This document shows, in pieces, positions 42,465 through 52,900 of a DNA stretch of 64,000 nucleotides. The translations under genes and the position numbers were made by a program. Every line of letters begins with the position of its first letter. Position 1 is the stretch's first letter. This DNA comes from Cohnella sp. GbtcB17 (lineage in GTDB: Bacteria; Bacillota; Bacilli; Paenibacillales; Paenibacillaceae). The notes under the pieces are model-generated. The model did not search any database, was not told the origin of the DNA, and was given only the letters and a program-made list of their open reading frames with translations. Location: contig NZ_JAGXJW010000044.1 of assembly GCF_019091135.1 (NCBI RefSeq), positions 1 to 64,000 on the forward strand. The letters are read 5' to 3'.

Positions 42465-43351
42465 CAGACCATCTTGTTCGTCAGGCGGCCGAGCTTTTCG
42501 ATCTCAACCGAGACGACGTCTCCGGACTTCAGATAGACTTGCCTTTCGGCCGGATAGCCCAGCACGACGCCCTCGGGCGTCCCCGTGAGAATGAGGTCTC
42601 CCGGCTCCAGCGTCATATGCCGGGACAGATAGCTAACGATCTCGTCGCAATGGAAAATCATATCCGCCGTATTCGACGATTGCCGGGTTTCCCCGTTCAC
42701 CGAGCAGGAGATGGAGAGCGCGTTCGGATCGCCGACCTCGTCCGCCGTCACCAGCCAGGGCCCGATCGGCGCGAATTTGTCGCAGGTTTTGCCCAGCAGC
42801 CATTGGGAGGTGCGCAGCTGCAGATCCCTTGCCGACAGATCGTTGGCGTTGCAGTAGCCGAATACATAGTCCAGCGCCTCCTCGCGGGCGACATCCTTGG
42901 CCTTGCGTCCGATGACGATGGCAAGCTCGGCTTCGTAATCGACCTGGTCCGAGACGGCGGGCAGCGGAATGTCTTCCCGATGCGCGGCAAGAGCGTTGCC
43001 GTATTTGCTGAACAGAATCGGCGACTGCGGGATCGGCGCATTCGTCTCTTCGGCGTGCTTGCGATAGTTCAGGCCGACGCAGACGATCTTGCCCGGCTTC
43101 GGCACGCAAGGCGCGAAGACGAGCTCCTCCTCGCGGAGCACATAAGCGCTTTCCGCACGCTCAGCCAGCGCCCGCAGAGCGGCGATCGCCTCCGGCCCGC
43201 CTTCGATCGCGTCGCCGACGGTAGCGGGAACGGCGGCGTCCGCTCCGCCCGACATCGCGCCGCGCGCCTCCGTTACGTCCAGTACGGCACCCTCCGCAAT
43301 CCGAATGCCGAGGCGGCTCGCGCCGTCCCGGATAAAATGAAGCAATTTCAT
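42464..43351 (-). CDS. fumarylacetoacetate hydrolase family protein
   Basis: This 295-residue protein has the FAH-type C-terminal domain: ICVGLNYRKHAEE, FSKYGNALAAH, a metal site in DYEAELAIVIG, NANDLSARDLQ and a closing GDLILTGTPEGV. Relatives hydrolyse or decarboxylate 2-keto acids or 2,4-diketo acids, or dehydrate sugar acids. A 2-keto-3-deoxy sugar acid or ulosonate is a plausible substrate beside Gfo/Idh, SDR and aldolase genes. It is cytoplasmic. Confidence 0.85.
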   Translation of the reverse strand: MKLLHFIRDGASRLGIRIAEGAVLDVTEARGAMSGGADAAVPATVGDAIEGGPEAIAALRALAERAESAYVLREEELVFAPCVPKPGKIVCVGLNYRKHAEETNAPIPQSPILFSKYGNALAAHREDIPLPAVSDQVDYEAELAIVIGRKAKDVAREEALDYVFGYCNANDLSARDLQLRTSQWLLGKTCDKFAPIGPWLVTADEVGDPNALSISCSVNGETRQSSNTADMIFHCDEIVSYLSRHMTLEPGDLILTGTPEGVVLGYPAERQVYLKSGDVVSVEIEKLGRLTNKMV

Positions 43352-43368
43352 CGATAAGTGCTCCTTTC

Positions 43369-44901
43369 TCAGCGATCAAGTTTAAAAGCCGAAGTAAAAA
43401 CGGACAGGCGCAAACGCGGTTCTCCTTCATCCAGCGGATAGATCGGGCGCGTGACGGACGCGTAACGGAAATGAGCGAGATTCGCGCTGCAGCAGCCCGG
43501 GGAATCCACGTGAACGACGCCTTTGGCAAAGGGACCGAAGGCGGTCTGCCAGGCGATCGCCGACTTCGCCAGAATGATATCGTAGTCCGCCGGCCACAGC
43601 CCCAGCGAACGTACGTGTCCGAGATCCCAAGGCGGCACCCGCCTCTCGGTCAGAACCAGCGTCAGGTTGCCGCATTGTACGACGGCCGTAAGGCCCATGA
43701 ACGCCAACTGCCCCGTCATGTAGGGGCCGACATGGCGGTACTCGCCATCCGATACGAGACGGACCCTGCCCTCCAATTCCACCGGCAGCCCGTGAAGCTC
43801 GTCGTGCCGACCGCCTACCGGCCCCCGGAACGTGCCGCCGATGCCGGCGAGCATAGCGGCTTTAACGGCCGCTTCGTCGCAGATGACGGCCAGCGCCCGC
43901 TTCGGAAGATTCGTGAGGCATGCCAGCGTATGCGTGGCGTCCGCCGGAGCGCCGCCCCCCACGTTGTCCGAGCCTTCGACGAGGACGATCGGCCCTTCTG
44001 GAGCGGCGAGCGCTGCGGCGATCGCATCCCGGGGCGACAAGGCCGATATGCCGAACCGTTCCTTAAAGCCTATCGCCATCAGGCAGAGCTCCTTCGCAAG
44101 CCGGGAGGCGAGCGCTTCGTCCCCGTCCGTCGTCACGATGAAGCTCATGCCCGCATCGGCGACGTCGCTGTAGGGAAATCCGCCGGCGACGGTCACGTTC
44201 AGCACGCCCGCGGTCCGCTCCATCGCGAATGCCCGCTCCATGAGCTCCTTCATCGCCCCCTGCTCCGTCATCATCCCTTGCGGAACGACGAGCATGTTCG
44301 TATGGGCGAGCGCTCTTGCCGGGCGAATCCGCCCAGCCGCGCATCCGACGAGCAGCTCGAACGCCTCCTCCGCGCGCTCGAACATATCGACGTGCGGGTA
44401 TGTATCATAGCCGACGATGACGTCTGCCAGCTCCGCCATATCGGCGCTGACGTTGCCGTGAAGGTCGATCGTCGCGACAATCGGAAAGCCCGGGCCGAGC
44501 TTCGCGCGAAGCCGGCGCAGCAGCTCGCCCTCCAGATCCGGATAGGAAGCCGCCACCATGGCTCCGTGCACGATGAGCAGCAGACCGGCCGATTCGGAAG
44601 AGACGGATGCGACGACCTCTGCCATCAGCTCCTCCGCCGCCGCGTCCGCCAACGTTCCGCTTGGCGTCGCGGCCGCATAAACGCCCGGCTTCAGCTCGAC
44701 GCCAAGCTTCTTCGCCGCGGCGATCGCGCCTCCCATCGAGGTTCGGGTTCCCTCGTAGCGAGCGACAAAAGCTTCCGCACCCCGGATCCTCTCGGCGGAG
44801 AAGGCATCGATCTCCGTCGCGAACGGGGCGAACGTGTTCGTCTCATGCAAGAGACCCGCCACGGCGAACGACCGCGCGCTTCGTCCGGACTCGGCAATCA
44901 T
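43369..44901 (-). CDS. M81 family metallopeptidase (MlrC-like)
   Basis: The 510-residue protein belongs to the MlrC/M81 family, named for the last step of microcystin breakdown. LLHETNTFAPFATE, TIDLHGNVSADMAEL and TYPHVDMFERAEEA carry the likely zinc ligands, and DNVGGGAPADATHTLACL is a conserved core. The natural substrates of most members are unknown, but many lie beside RidA and aminotransferase genes as here. It overlaps ridA by four bases (ATGA). There is no signal peptide. Confidence 0.85.
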   Translation of the reverse strand: MIAESGRSARSFAVAGLLHETNTFAPFATEIDAFSAERIRGAEAFVARYEGTRTSMGGAIAAAKKLGVELKPGVYAAATPSGTLADAAAEELMAEVVASVSSESAGLLLIVHGAMVAASYPDLEGELLRRLRAKLGPGFPIVATIDLHGNVSADMAELADVIVGYDTYPHVDMFERAEEAFELLVGCAAGRIRPARALAHTNMLVVPQGMMTEQGAMKELMERAFAMERTAGVLNVTVAGGFPYSDVADAGMSFIVTTDGDEALASRLAKELCLMAIGFKERFGISALSPRDAIAAALAAPEGPIVLVEGSDNVGGGAPADATHTLACLTNLPKRALAVICDEAAVKAAMLAGIGGTFRGPVGGRHDELHGLPVELEGRVRLVSDGEYRHVGPYMTGQLAFMGLTAVVQCGNLTLVLTERRVPPWDLGHVRSLGLWPADYDIILAKSAIAWQTAFGPFAKGVVHVDSPGCCSANLAHFRYASVTRPIYPLDEGEPRLRLSVFTSAFKLDR

Positions 44902-45293
44902 CGGGCTTCTCCCCGGACGGAAGTCGCGCTGGCGATCACGTCGATCTCGACCAGGTAGTCGCCGATGCCGGCATGAACCGTCGTCCTCGCCGGATAAGGC
45001 GCCTTCATAATCTCGGCATACGCTTTGTTGTAGCCCGGGGAATCTTCGCCCCTCGACAGAATCGCATTGACTTTAACGACATGGTCCAGCGTCAGGCCGG
45101 CTTCGTTCAGAATCAGTTCGATGTTGCGAAACGCCCGAATCGTCTGGCTCTCGATCGTATCCCCATCCTTGGCGAGCGTCGCCGGATCGACGCCGACCTG
45201 CCCCGAGACGTAGACATGGTCGCCGGATCTGACCGCGTGAGAGAACGGCAACGGAAATTGCGGCGCTCGGCCGGCTTGGATGCATTCGGACAT
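44898..45293 (-). CDS. RidA family protein
   Basis: This 131-residue protein of the RidA/YjgF/UK114 family has HAVRSGDHVYVSGQVGVDP in the first half and ARTTVHAG with the conserved Arg near residue 110. RidA trimers hydrolyse reactive enamines and imines released by PLP enzymes. Two PLP enzymes are in the cluster (33110-34315 and 46140-47453), a natural partner for this activity. The gene is coupled to the M81 gene. Confidence 0.88.
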   Translation of the reverse strand: MSECIQAGRAPQFPLPFSHAVRSGDHVYVSGQVGVDPATLAKDGDTIESQTIRAFRNIELILNEAGLTLDHVVKVNAILSRGEDSPGYNKAYAEIMKAPYPARTTVHAGIGDYLVEIDVIASATSVRGEAR

Positions 45294-45329
45294 ATGGATT
45301 CCTTCTTTCTTCTATTGTATTGAATTCGT

Positions 45330-46121
45330 CTATTCGATCTGTCTATAGCCCATTTTGCGCGAGACGGCGTTCGCAGCCAGTACGACCTGCGCCGCGATGT
45401 CGTCCAGTTTGTCTGCCCCGAAGCGATGCATCGCCCCGGAAAGGCTGATCGCGCCTTCCACCTTGCCGTGCAGGTTAAATACCGGAGCGGCGACACAGCG
45501 AGCGCCTTCGACGATCTCCTGGTCGTCCAACGCATAGCCCCTGGCGCGAACCGCTTCCAGCTCGGCGCGCAGCCGGTCCCACTCGCCGATCGTGTTCGCG
45601 GTCAGCCGCTTGAGCCCGCAGCGCTCCGCAAGCTCGCGCGCCTCTTCCTCCGGCAGCTGCGAGGCGATCGCCTTGCCGATGCCCGTCGCGTGAAACGGCG
45701 AACGCGAACCTACCGTGTCGGTCATTCGCAGCGGGTGCTGGCTCTCGAGAATTTCGATGTACAGGACCTCCCCGTCCACCAGCACGCCCAGGTTCACCGT
45801 GTCTCCGTACCGCTCCGACAGCTTCTTCATCTCCGCGAGCGCCGCCGTCCTCAGGCTGCTTCGCTCCAGCATGCTGCGGGTCAGCATCAGCTGCTTGTAG
45901 CCGAGGCAGTACTTGCCGTCCTCGTCGTCCCGGTCGATGAATCCCCGGTTCTGCAGCGTCAGAATAATCCGGTACGTCGACGATTTGGGCTGATCCAGCA
46001 GCTCGGTCAGCTCGATCAAGCTAAGCGACCCCCGCTCCGCCAACAGTTCGATCAGCGTCAGCGCCTTGTCGATCGTCTGGATCGTGTATCTATCCGGCTT
46101 GTCGGCCAGGTCCTTGTCCAT
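45330..46121 (-). CDS. IclR family transcriptional regulator
   Basis: The 263-residue regulator has an N-terminal winged helix (LIELTELLDQPKSSTYRIIL) and a C-terminal IclR effector domain (SPFHATGIGKAIASQLPEEE, GYALDDQEIVEGARCVAAPV). Such proteins sense small organic acids. Its gene lies second in the operon that starts with the aminotransferase. A TGGTTT-N9-AAACCA repeat at that promoter is a likely binding site. Confidence 0.87.
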   Translation of the reverse strand: MDKDLADKPDRYTIQTIDKALTLIELLAERGSLSLIELTELLDQPKSSTYRIILTLQNRGFIDRDDEDGKYCLGYKQLMLTRSMLERSSLRTAALAEMKKLSERYGDTVNLGVLVDGEVLYIEILESQHPLRMTDTVGSRSPFHATGIGKAIASQLPEEEARELAERCGLKRLTANTIGEWDRLRAELEAVRARGYALDDQEIVEGARCVAAPVFNLHGKVEGAISLSGAMHRFGADKLDDIAAQVVLAANAVSRKMGYRQIE

Positions 46122-46139
46122 CTCGTTCTCTCCGTTTCG

Positions 46140-47453
46140 TTATCGCAAGCCGCCCAATACGCGATCGGCCGCATCAAGCGTCGCTTCGATCTCGGCGTCC
46201 CCGTGGGCCGCGGACACATACCACAGGCCGTTCGGGCGCACGAGCACGCCCGCGTCCAGCATCCGCTCCGCGAACAGCGCGTATTTGGCGGAGTCGCGGA
46301 GGTTAAACGACGCAAAGTCCTCGACGACGGGCTGCTCCGTGAACATGAAGTGGAATACGGGTCCGATCTCGTTGACGACGCCTCGAATGCCGTGCTTGCC
46401 CAGAAGCGTCCGAAGGCCGGCTGTGAGCTTGCTTGCGTTTTTCTCCATCTTAACATAAGCGGCTCCGTCGTCCTTAGCCAGCTCGCCGATCGTCGCCAGT
46501 GCGGCCGCCGTCGCGACGCAATTGCCGTTCAGCGTGCCGAGATGGCTCACCGTCCCGTTCTCGATCAGCGCCATCAGCTCAGCTCTTCCGGCTACCCCGC
46601 TCACCGCGAAGCCCCCGCCCATCGCCTTGCCGATCGTGACGAGATCGGGCTTGATGCCGAAGCGGCCGTGCGCGCCGCCGAGCCCGAGGCGGAAGCCGGT
46701 AATGACCTCGTCCAAAATCAGGACGATGCCGCGATCTGCCGTCGCCTTACGCATGAATTCCAGATAGCCCGGACGCGGCACAATGCAGCCCGAGTTGCAC
46801 ATGACCGGCTCGGAAATGACCGCGGCGATCTCTCCTTCATGCTCGGCCAGCGCGGCCTCGAGCGCGGCTTGGTCGTTCCATGGGAGCAGAATGACGTCGT
46901 GCAGGCTAAGCTCGCTCTGTCCGGCAGTGCCCGGAGGCACGGCGCCTGTCGTCGCCGCGGACGCAGACGCGCTTGGCATGTCGGCGCTCGGGAACGACGT
47001 ATAGATCGAATCCGACCAGCCGTGGTAATGGCCGTGGAACCGGATAATCTTCGACCTTCCCGTATACGCGCGGGCCAGACGCAGCGCCAGCATGACAGCC
47101 TCGGTGCCCGAACCGCTCAGCACCGCCTTGTCGGCGCACGGCAGCACTTCGGTCAGCAGCTTGGCGAGCTCGATCTCGCCTTGATGCTGGAGACCGAACG
47201 TAATGCCGCGCTGCATCGCCGCATACACCTTCTCATTCACCGGCCCGTAGGCGTGTCCCAGAATGAGCGGACCGTAGCCGAGCAAATAATCGATGTACGC
47301 GTTGCCGTCGACGTCGCGAACGACCGCCCCTTCGGCGGATTCCGCGAACAACGGCACCGGCTTCATCGCCGCCCGCAGCGAGCTGGCCACGCCGCCGGCC
47401 AAATAGCGCTTGGATTGATCGTAGCGGGTTCTCGATAATTCGTAGATGCTCAT
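46140..47453 (-). CDS. class III aminotransferase, glutamate-1-semialdehyde aminomutase-like
   Basis: The 437-residue PLP enzyme resembles glutamate-1-semialdehyde 2,1-aminomutase: VRDVDGNAYIDYLLGYGPLI, GSGTEAVMLALRLARA, FHGHYHGW, LDEVITGFR and the PLP Lys in TIGKAMGGG. It is unlikely to serve haem synthesis because no hem gene is near and it lies in an IclR-controlled catabolic operon. Amination or deamination of a pathway intermediate is more likely. The partner RidA fits a PLP enzyme that leaks imines. Confidence 0.83.
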   Translation of the reverse strand: MSIYELSRTRYDQSKRYLAGGVASSLRAAMKPVPLFAESAEGAVVRDVDGNAYIDYLLGYGPLILGHAYGPVNEKVYAAMQRGITFGLQHQGEIELAKLLTEVLPCADKAVLSGSGTEAVMLALRLARAYTGRSKIIRFHGHYHGWSDSIYTSFPSADMPSASASAATTGAVPPGTAGQSELSLHDVILLPWNDQAALEAALAEHEGEIAAVISEPVMCNSGCIVPRPGYLEFMRKATADRGIVLILDEVITGFRLGLGGAHGRFGIKPDLVTIGKAMGGGFAVSGVAGRAELMALIENGTVSHLGTLNGNCVATAAALATIGELAKDDGAAYVKMEKNASKLTAGLRTLLGKHGIRGVVNEIGPVFHFMFTEQPVVEDFASFNLRDSAKYALFAERMLDAGVLVRPNGLWYVSAAHGDAEIEATLDAADRVLGGLR

Positions 47454-47479
47454 CTCTTTTTGTCCACTCCTCTTTTACT

Positions 47480-47500
47480 TGGTTTCACTTATTAAAACCA
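47480..47500. promoter_or_regulatory. probable IclR operator
   Basis: TGGTTT and AAACCA are perfect arms nine bases apart, placed just downstream of the likely start of the aminotransferase operon that encodes the IclR regulator. Confidence 0.5.
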
Positions 47501-47513
47501 TTGTTTCATTTTT

Positions 47514-47542
47514 AATATAGCATCGAAAATCCGGATTGTATA
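47514..47542 (-). promoter_or_regulatory. promoter of the aminotransferase operon
   Basis: On the minus strand TATACA (47542-47537) and TATATT (47519-47514) are 17 bases apart, about 60 bases before the aminotransferase gene. Confidence 0.5.
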
Positions 47543-47621
47543 TGCTCGTGCGCGAAAAGATCGTAGACGATCGTTTCGGCCGGGCCGGAAACGTCAGAAA
47601 AGGCGTGAACGCCGGGAACGC

Positions 47622-47647
47622 AAAAACCGCCGGAGCAGGTCCGGCGG
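47622..47647 (-). terminator. terminator of the beta-helix gene at 47664
   Basis: On the minus strand CCGCCGG pairs with CCGGCGG around a seven-base loop and five T follow. Confidence 0.8.
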
Positions 47648-47663
47648 CGGCGTTTGAGCGTGC

Positions 47664-49880
47664 CTATGGCGATTCATATGAATTTTCTTGCCGCCGATGC
47701 CTTGGCCCGATCAGCGACCAGTCGATGTCCTCCCAGCCGAGCCGATAGGCCGGCGAATCCGGCTGCAGCTTGTAGCCGCCTTCCTCGCCTGCGGCGAACA
47801 GCGGATCTGCAACGAGCGAGTTCGCTTCGAAGCGGCCCCCGGACACGGAGAGCCAGGACTCCCAATCGTAGTCGAAGCCCCATGCCGGATTTTCGGCCAG
47901 CGAGACGGCGGGCGAAGGCAGCTCGCCCGACACGATCCGCGGCGCGCCACCGTTCCAGTACAAATTGCGGTCCGCGCGCGCAAGACGCTCCGGGCTCCAG
48001 TTGACGAAGCAGAACATCCGTCCGGAATTCGATACGAGGTTGCGTTCGATCACGAGATCCCGGTTCGCCTCACCGACCATTTCCTGCGTACCGATCGCGT
48101 TCACGGCGTCCGTATTGTCGACGATCAGGTTGTTCGCGATCACGCTGCCGATGCCCTTGGCGAATATCGCCATCCACAGCTTGCCCGTATTCGCGCCGTA
48201 TAGATGATCGAGCACGTTGTGCGTCACCGTGAAGCCGTCCGAGGCGTCGTCGAGATAAATGCCGAAGCCGAACGAAAAACGGATGCCGCTGTGGTGCAGC
48301 CGGTTGCCGTGAATCCGGTTGCCGAGGCCGACGCCCCACGATTCGATCAGGCCGCCGTCCTGGCTGTCGGTCATGACGTCCGAAATGTCGTTGTATCGGA
48401 TCACGTTGTCCCGCGCGAATAGAAAGTCGTAGTGATTGTCCCACGTAACGGGAATGCCCCACAGCGACGGCGGCATCGCCCCTTGGCGGACGCCCTTCAT
48501 CGAGATGCCGTACCGGGGCATGTGGGCGATCCGGTTGTGCGCGATGTCGCAGCCCCCGCATTGGTACAGTTGAATGCCCGCCCCATGGCCGACGAGCTCG
48601 CCGCCGTGCACAATCTCGTTGTCCGCGATCAGATGCCTCTTATTCAGGTTCGCGGCGGCGGGATCTTGAAAATCGCCTTCTCCCGGCGCGTAGCCGACCG
48701 CGTAAATGCCGTGATGGCCCACGTGCTCGATCGCGTTGCGCGTGAGCTCAACGTGCAAGGCGCGGCGATCAAGGAGCACGCCCGACGAACCGGCCAAGCG
48801 GAGCCGGCAGCCTTCGACCTTAACGTCTTCGGCGTCGCGCACGTAGATGAGCCCGTTGCGCTGCACGTCCGGCTCGGTGTTGGCGGCCTCTTCGTCCGAG
48901 ACGATCCGGTAATCGTCGTAAAAATCCGTATGCACCAGCTCCAGACCGCGCAGGACGATGCCTGAGACGGGACGTCCCTCGCCGTCGCCGGCGATCTCGA
49001 CGATGCGATGCAGGGCAGGCGCGATCACGCGCTGCGCGAGCGGCTTCCCCAAGACGGGGCGATAGTAGAGCATGCCGGCGGTATCGTCGAAATGAAACTG
49101 GCCCGGCTCTCGCAAAAATGCGAGTGAGCCCTGCAAGAAATAGCGCGAACCGCCCCCGATGCCCCAGGTGGACGGGCGAGCGAAGACGATGCGCCCCGTC
49201 TCGGCACTCGCCTCGCGGACGGGAATCGTCTCGGAAAACCAATTCCACTCGCCTTCCCCGGGCCATACGAACGCCTGCATGCCCGCGCAGTTCCGCGCGG
49301 CCGCCTCGAATGCATCCGCATGGTCCGCGGGCAGCTCGCCGACGCGGATGCCGTCCCGCTCGCCGCCCGGCTCGGCATGCCCCGTCTCGTAGTAGCCGAC
49401 GGCCGGCAGCCGCGCCTTGGCGATACGCGCGCCGTCCGCGTACAGCGTACGCGGCCGCACGCCCGCGGGCACCGCCGCCCGCCAGATGCCGTCCCGCCAA
49501 GGCTCCCAGCCCGCGATCTCGACGCCGCCGCTTAGGACCGGCAGTTCGCCGCCGCCGCTCGCGTCGCCGCAGTATTCGACGGCGCAGCGTCCGCCGCCCG
49601 TATCCGCGCTGCCGAGGCGCAGCGGCTCAGGCAGTGCATACGTCCCCGGACGGATGCGGACGACGATCCGGCCTTCGTACCCGCCGGCCGCGAGCTTGCG
49701 GGCAGCCGCCTGCGCGGCGTGTACCGTCGGGTACGGACGAGCCGTGCTGCCGTCCGCCGCTACGGACGTGCCGTTGACACCGTCCACATCGATCTCCGCG
49801 GCGTCCCCGCCGATGTCTTCGCTTACCCCTGCCATACGAGCGCCCTCGTTTTCGGCGTCACTCTTTTTCCGATTCGCCAT
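47664..49880 (-). CDS. right-handed beta-helix protein without signal peptide
   Basis: This 738-residue protein has a beta-helix fold: an N-terminal part with ADGSTARPYPTVHAAQAAA, a sandwich insert with RPRTLYADGARIAKARLP, then N-rich coils such as NHYDFLFARDNVIRYND and IHGNRLHHSGI. The layout recalls GH141-type and related glycosidases, but catalytic residues could not be assigned. The N-terminus (MANRKKSD) is hydrophilic, so it probably works inside the cell on imported oligosaccharides. The ATG at 49880 is preferred because GGGAGGAG lies nine bases before it; an upstream ATG at 49904 has no site. Confidence 0.75.
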   Translation of the reverse strand: MANRKKSDAENEGARMAGVSEDIGGDAAEIDVDGVNGTSVAADGSTARPYPTVHAAQAAARKLAAGGYEGRIVVRIRPGTYALPEPLRLGSADTGGGRCAVEYCGDASGGGELPVLSGGVEIAGWEPWRDGIWRAAVPAGVRPRTLYADGARIAKARLPAVGYYETGHAEPGGERDGIRVGELPADHADAFEAAARNCAGMQAFVWPGEGEWNWFSETIPVREASAETGRIVFARPSTWGIGGGSRYFLQGSLAFLREPGQFHFDDTAGMLYYRPVLGKPLAQRVIAPALHRIVEIAGDGEGRPVSGIVLRGLELVHTDFYDDYRIVSDEEAANTEPDVQRNGLIYVRDAEDVKVEGCRLRLAGSSGVLLDRRALHVELTRNAIEHVGHHGIYAVGYAPGEGDFQDPAAANLNKRHLIADNEIVHGGELVGHGAGIQLYQCGGCDIAHNRIAHMPRYGISMKGVRQGAMPPSLWGIPVTWDNHYDFLFARDNVIRYNDISDVMTDSQDGGLIESWGVGLGNRIHGNRLHHSGIRFSFGFGIYLDDASDGFTVTHNVLDHLYGANTGKLWMAIFAKGIGSVIANNLIVDNTDAVNAIGTQEMVGEANRDLVIERNLVSNSGRMFCFVNWSPERLARADRNLYWNGGAPRIVSGELPSPAVSLAENPAWGFDYDWESWLSVSGGRFEANSLVADPLFAAGEEGGYKLQPDSPAYRLGWEDIDWSLIGPRHRRQENSYESP

Positions 49881-49995
49881 CCCGTTCGACTCCTCCCGGT
49901 CCATGCCCTTATGTCCCTTCGCCGCCTAAGGCAGCGCGGCTCGCGGCCCGTAACGCTCCGCTTGCCGGCTGCCTCGTCGAGTCAGGCCGATTCGA

Positions 49996-52900
49996 TTATT
50001 GAAGCGGCGCGAGATGCGCGCCGTCGATGACGACGAACGCGCTCGCGCCCGGCGTCTTCCAGCCGACCGCGACATGATCGCCGCCGCCTTCTTCCTTGTG
50101 CAGCACTTCGACGTAGTAGCGCTGGCCCGCCGTCAGCGTGATGGAGCCGGACTGCTGCGTCGACGCGTTGCGGTCCCATTCTTCTTCGTTGGTCCAGTCG
50201 ACGACTTCGCCGAGCTTGACCTTGTTGCCTGCAGTGCTGTCCTTGCTCAGGTACAGCTGGCTGTTGTTGTCGCCCGCGATGGCGAACTGGTACGTGCCGG
50301 TGACGGTCGGCACGATGTAGCCGCGAATCCGGTCGCCGTAATTGTCGCCCCAGTTCGTAGGGCCCTTGAAGCTGGTCAGGACGGCCGTGCCCGTCGGCGT
50401 CGTCGACACCGGGATGCTGGCGACGGTCGGGCCCGTGATGCCGGTCCAGTACTCGCGCACGATCGTGCCGGTCGGCGTCGTGCCGCCGGAGGCGCTCGTC
50501 GTGACCGACAGCGCGCCGCTCGCGGCCGACTGGTTGCCCGCAGCGTCCTTCGCTTTTACCGTAAAGCTATACGTGGTGCTGGCCGCAAGGCCCGTCACCG
50601 TGTATGTCGTCGCACCTGTCGTAGAGCCGGCAAGCGCGCTGCCGTTATAGACGTCGTAGCCCGTCACGCCGACGTTGTCCGTTGAAGCCGTCCACGACAG
50701 ATTGACGGAATTCGCGGTTTTGGACGGCGACGTGAGGCCCGACGGCGCGGTAGGCGCCTGCGTATCTCCGCTCCCGCCGCTGCTGGCCATGTTGACGTCG
50801 CATGTTTTGTAATAGCCGGGCGCCGGGTCGACGCCGAAGCCGTTGTTCGAGCACAAGACGGTGTTCGTGTAGGTGCCGTAAACATAGCTGCCGTTCGCCC
50901 CGTAGCGCACCTCCTTCGTACCTGTAAAGTTGCAGGGATTGTTTTCGCCCGCGCAGTTCACCCAGTTCGCGAGCGGATTCGTCGTGACCGTGATCGCGTT
51001 GCTCGCCGCCGAAATATTGTTCGAGGCGTCCTTGGCCTTGACGGTCAGCGTGTATGCCGTGCTCGGGCTGAGACCCGTCAGCGTGATCGACACCGCGCCG
51101 GCCGAGGAGCCGATCTGGGTCGAACCGTTGTAAATGTTATAACCCGTGACGCCCATGTTGTCCGTGGACGCGTTCCAGCTTAGCGTGATGGTCGTGTCTG
51201 TCTTGGCCGTCGAAGTCAAGCCGGTCGGCGCGGTAGGGGCCTGCGTATCGCCCGCGTCCGTCGTGACGGACAGCGTGTTGCTGGCCGCGGATACGTTGCC
51301 CGCCGCGTCCCTCGCCTTGACCGTAAACATATAGGTCGTGCTCGGCGTAAGTCCCGTCACGTTATACGTCGTCGCGCCGGTCGTGGAGCCGAGCAGCGTG
51401 CCGTTCCGGTAGACGTCGTAGCCGACGACGCCGACATTGTCCGTAGATGCATTCCAGGACAGATTGACCGTCACGTTCGATTTGAAGGGTGCCGTCAAGC
51501 TCGAAGGCGCGCTCGGCGCCGTCGTGTCGGGCGGACCGGAATAAACGTTGATCGTCTGCTCCTTGATGTTGGCGCGTCCCGTATTGTCCCAGACGACCAG
51601 CGAGACGCGGTAGTTGCCCGCCTTCTGGTAGGTGTACGTCGGGTTGACCGTCGTGACCGGCACGCCTTCGCCGAAGTCCCACAGGTTCTCGGCGATCGAG
51701 CCGTTGTCGGACGAGGTATTGGTGAACGTTACGGGCTGGCCGAGCTGCACGCTCGTGGGCGCCGTAAAGTTCGCGGTCGGCTTGGCGTCGCCTGCGAAGC
51801 CGCGGCTCGTCAGCTGCGTGTTGGTGCCGTTGCCGGTGACCGTGTTGTTCGCCCACTCGAGATCCGCCGCGGACGACGGATACTGATCGATGGACGGGCC
51901 CCCGTTGTTCGTGATGACATTGTTCACGAAGCTGATGCGGTCGGTGCCCGCGGCGGTTGTAATCTCGATCGCCTTGCGGCCGTTGTTCGTGATCGTATTG
52001 CTGTCGAAGGTAATGTTTTTCGAGTTGCCGTGGATGCGGACTGCGTTGCCGTCGTAGCCGGGATAGGCGGCAGCGGGGTTGCCGATCGGACCGTCCTTAA
52101 TCGTGTTTTTATAGAAGTATTGGAACTGCTCCGTCTCGCCCGTTCCCTCGCCCTGCAGCTGCATGCCCCACATGACGATGTTTTGGATCGTGTTGTAGTT
52201 CCACAGCTGGTAGCCGGTGCCCGGCGACTGCTGCATGCCGACCTGCTGGCCGCCGTCGACGAGATTGTCGGACGTCACGGAATGGTTGGACATGATCTCG
52301 AGCCCGATGCCTTTGACCGTATTGTCGGTCGTATGCACCGTGTTGCGCCGAATCGCGTTGTACTCCGAGCGCACGACGGACAGCCAGTGGTCGACCTGGT
52401 TGTCTTCGACGATCGAGTGGTTGACGTTCGTATGGAGCTCGATGCCGAGACCTTCGTTAAAAATGCCCGAGCCGGCGATGACGTTGTTGCGGATAATGGC
52501 GCCGTCGACGCCGTCGTTGACGAAAATGCCGCCGCGCCCGGTGTTCGCGATCGTGTTGCCTTCGATGACCGGTGCGTTCGAGCCCCAGCCGACCCGCATC
52601 GCGGCGCCCCACATCGAGCCGGTGCCCATGTTGACGAAATCGTTGTTTTTGATCGTCACGTTCGGCGAAGCCGACATCAGAATGCCGAAAGGCGCGAAGC
52701 CGCTCGTCTTGGCGAGGTTTTTGATCCGGTTGTCGTGAATGTTGTGGCCGCTGCCCGGCTCGCTCCAGATGCCCGCGTCCAGCGTCGTGCTGTTGTTCGC
52801 GTCGAGCGTCAGCGCGCCGATCTCGACGTTGCTCGTGCTGTTCAGCGACACCATGGCGCCCGTGCCGGTGCCGTTGTACTTAAGAATCGTCGTATTGCGG

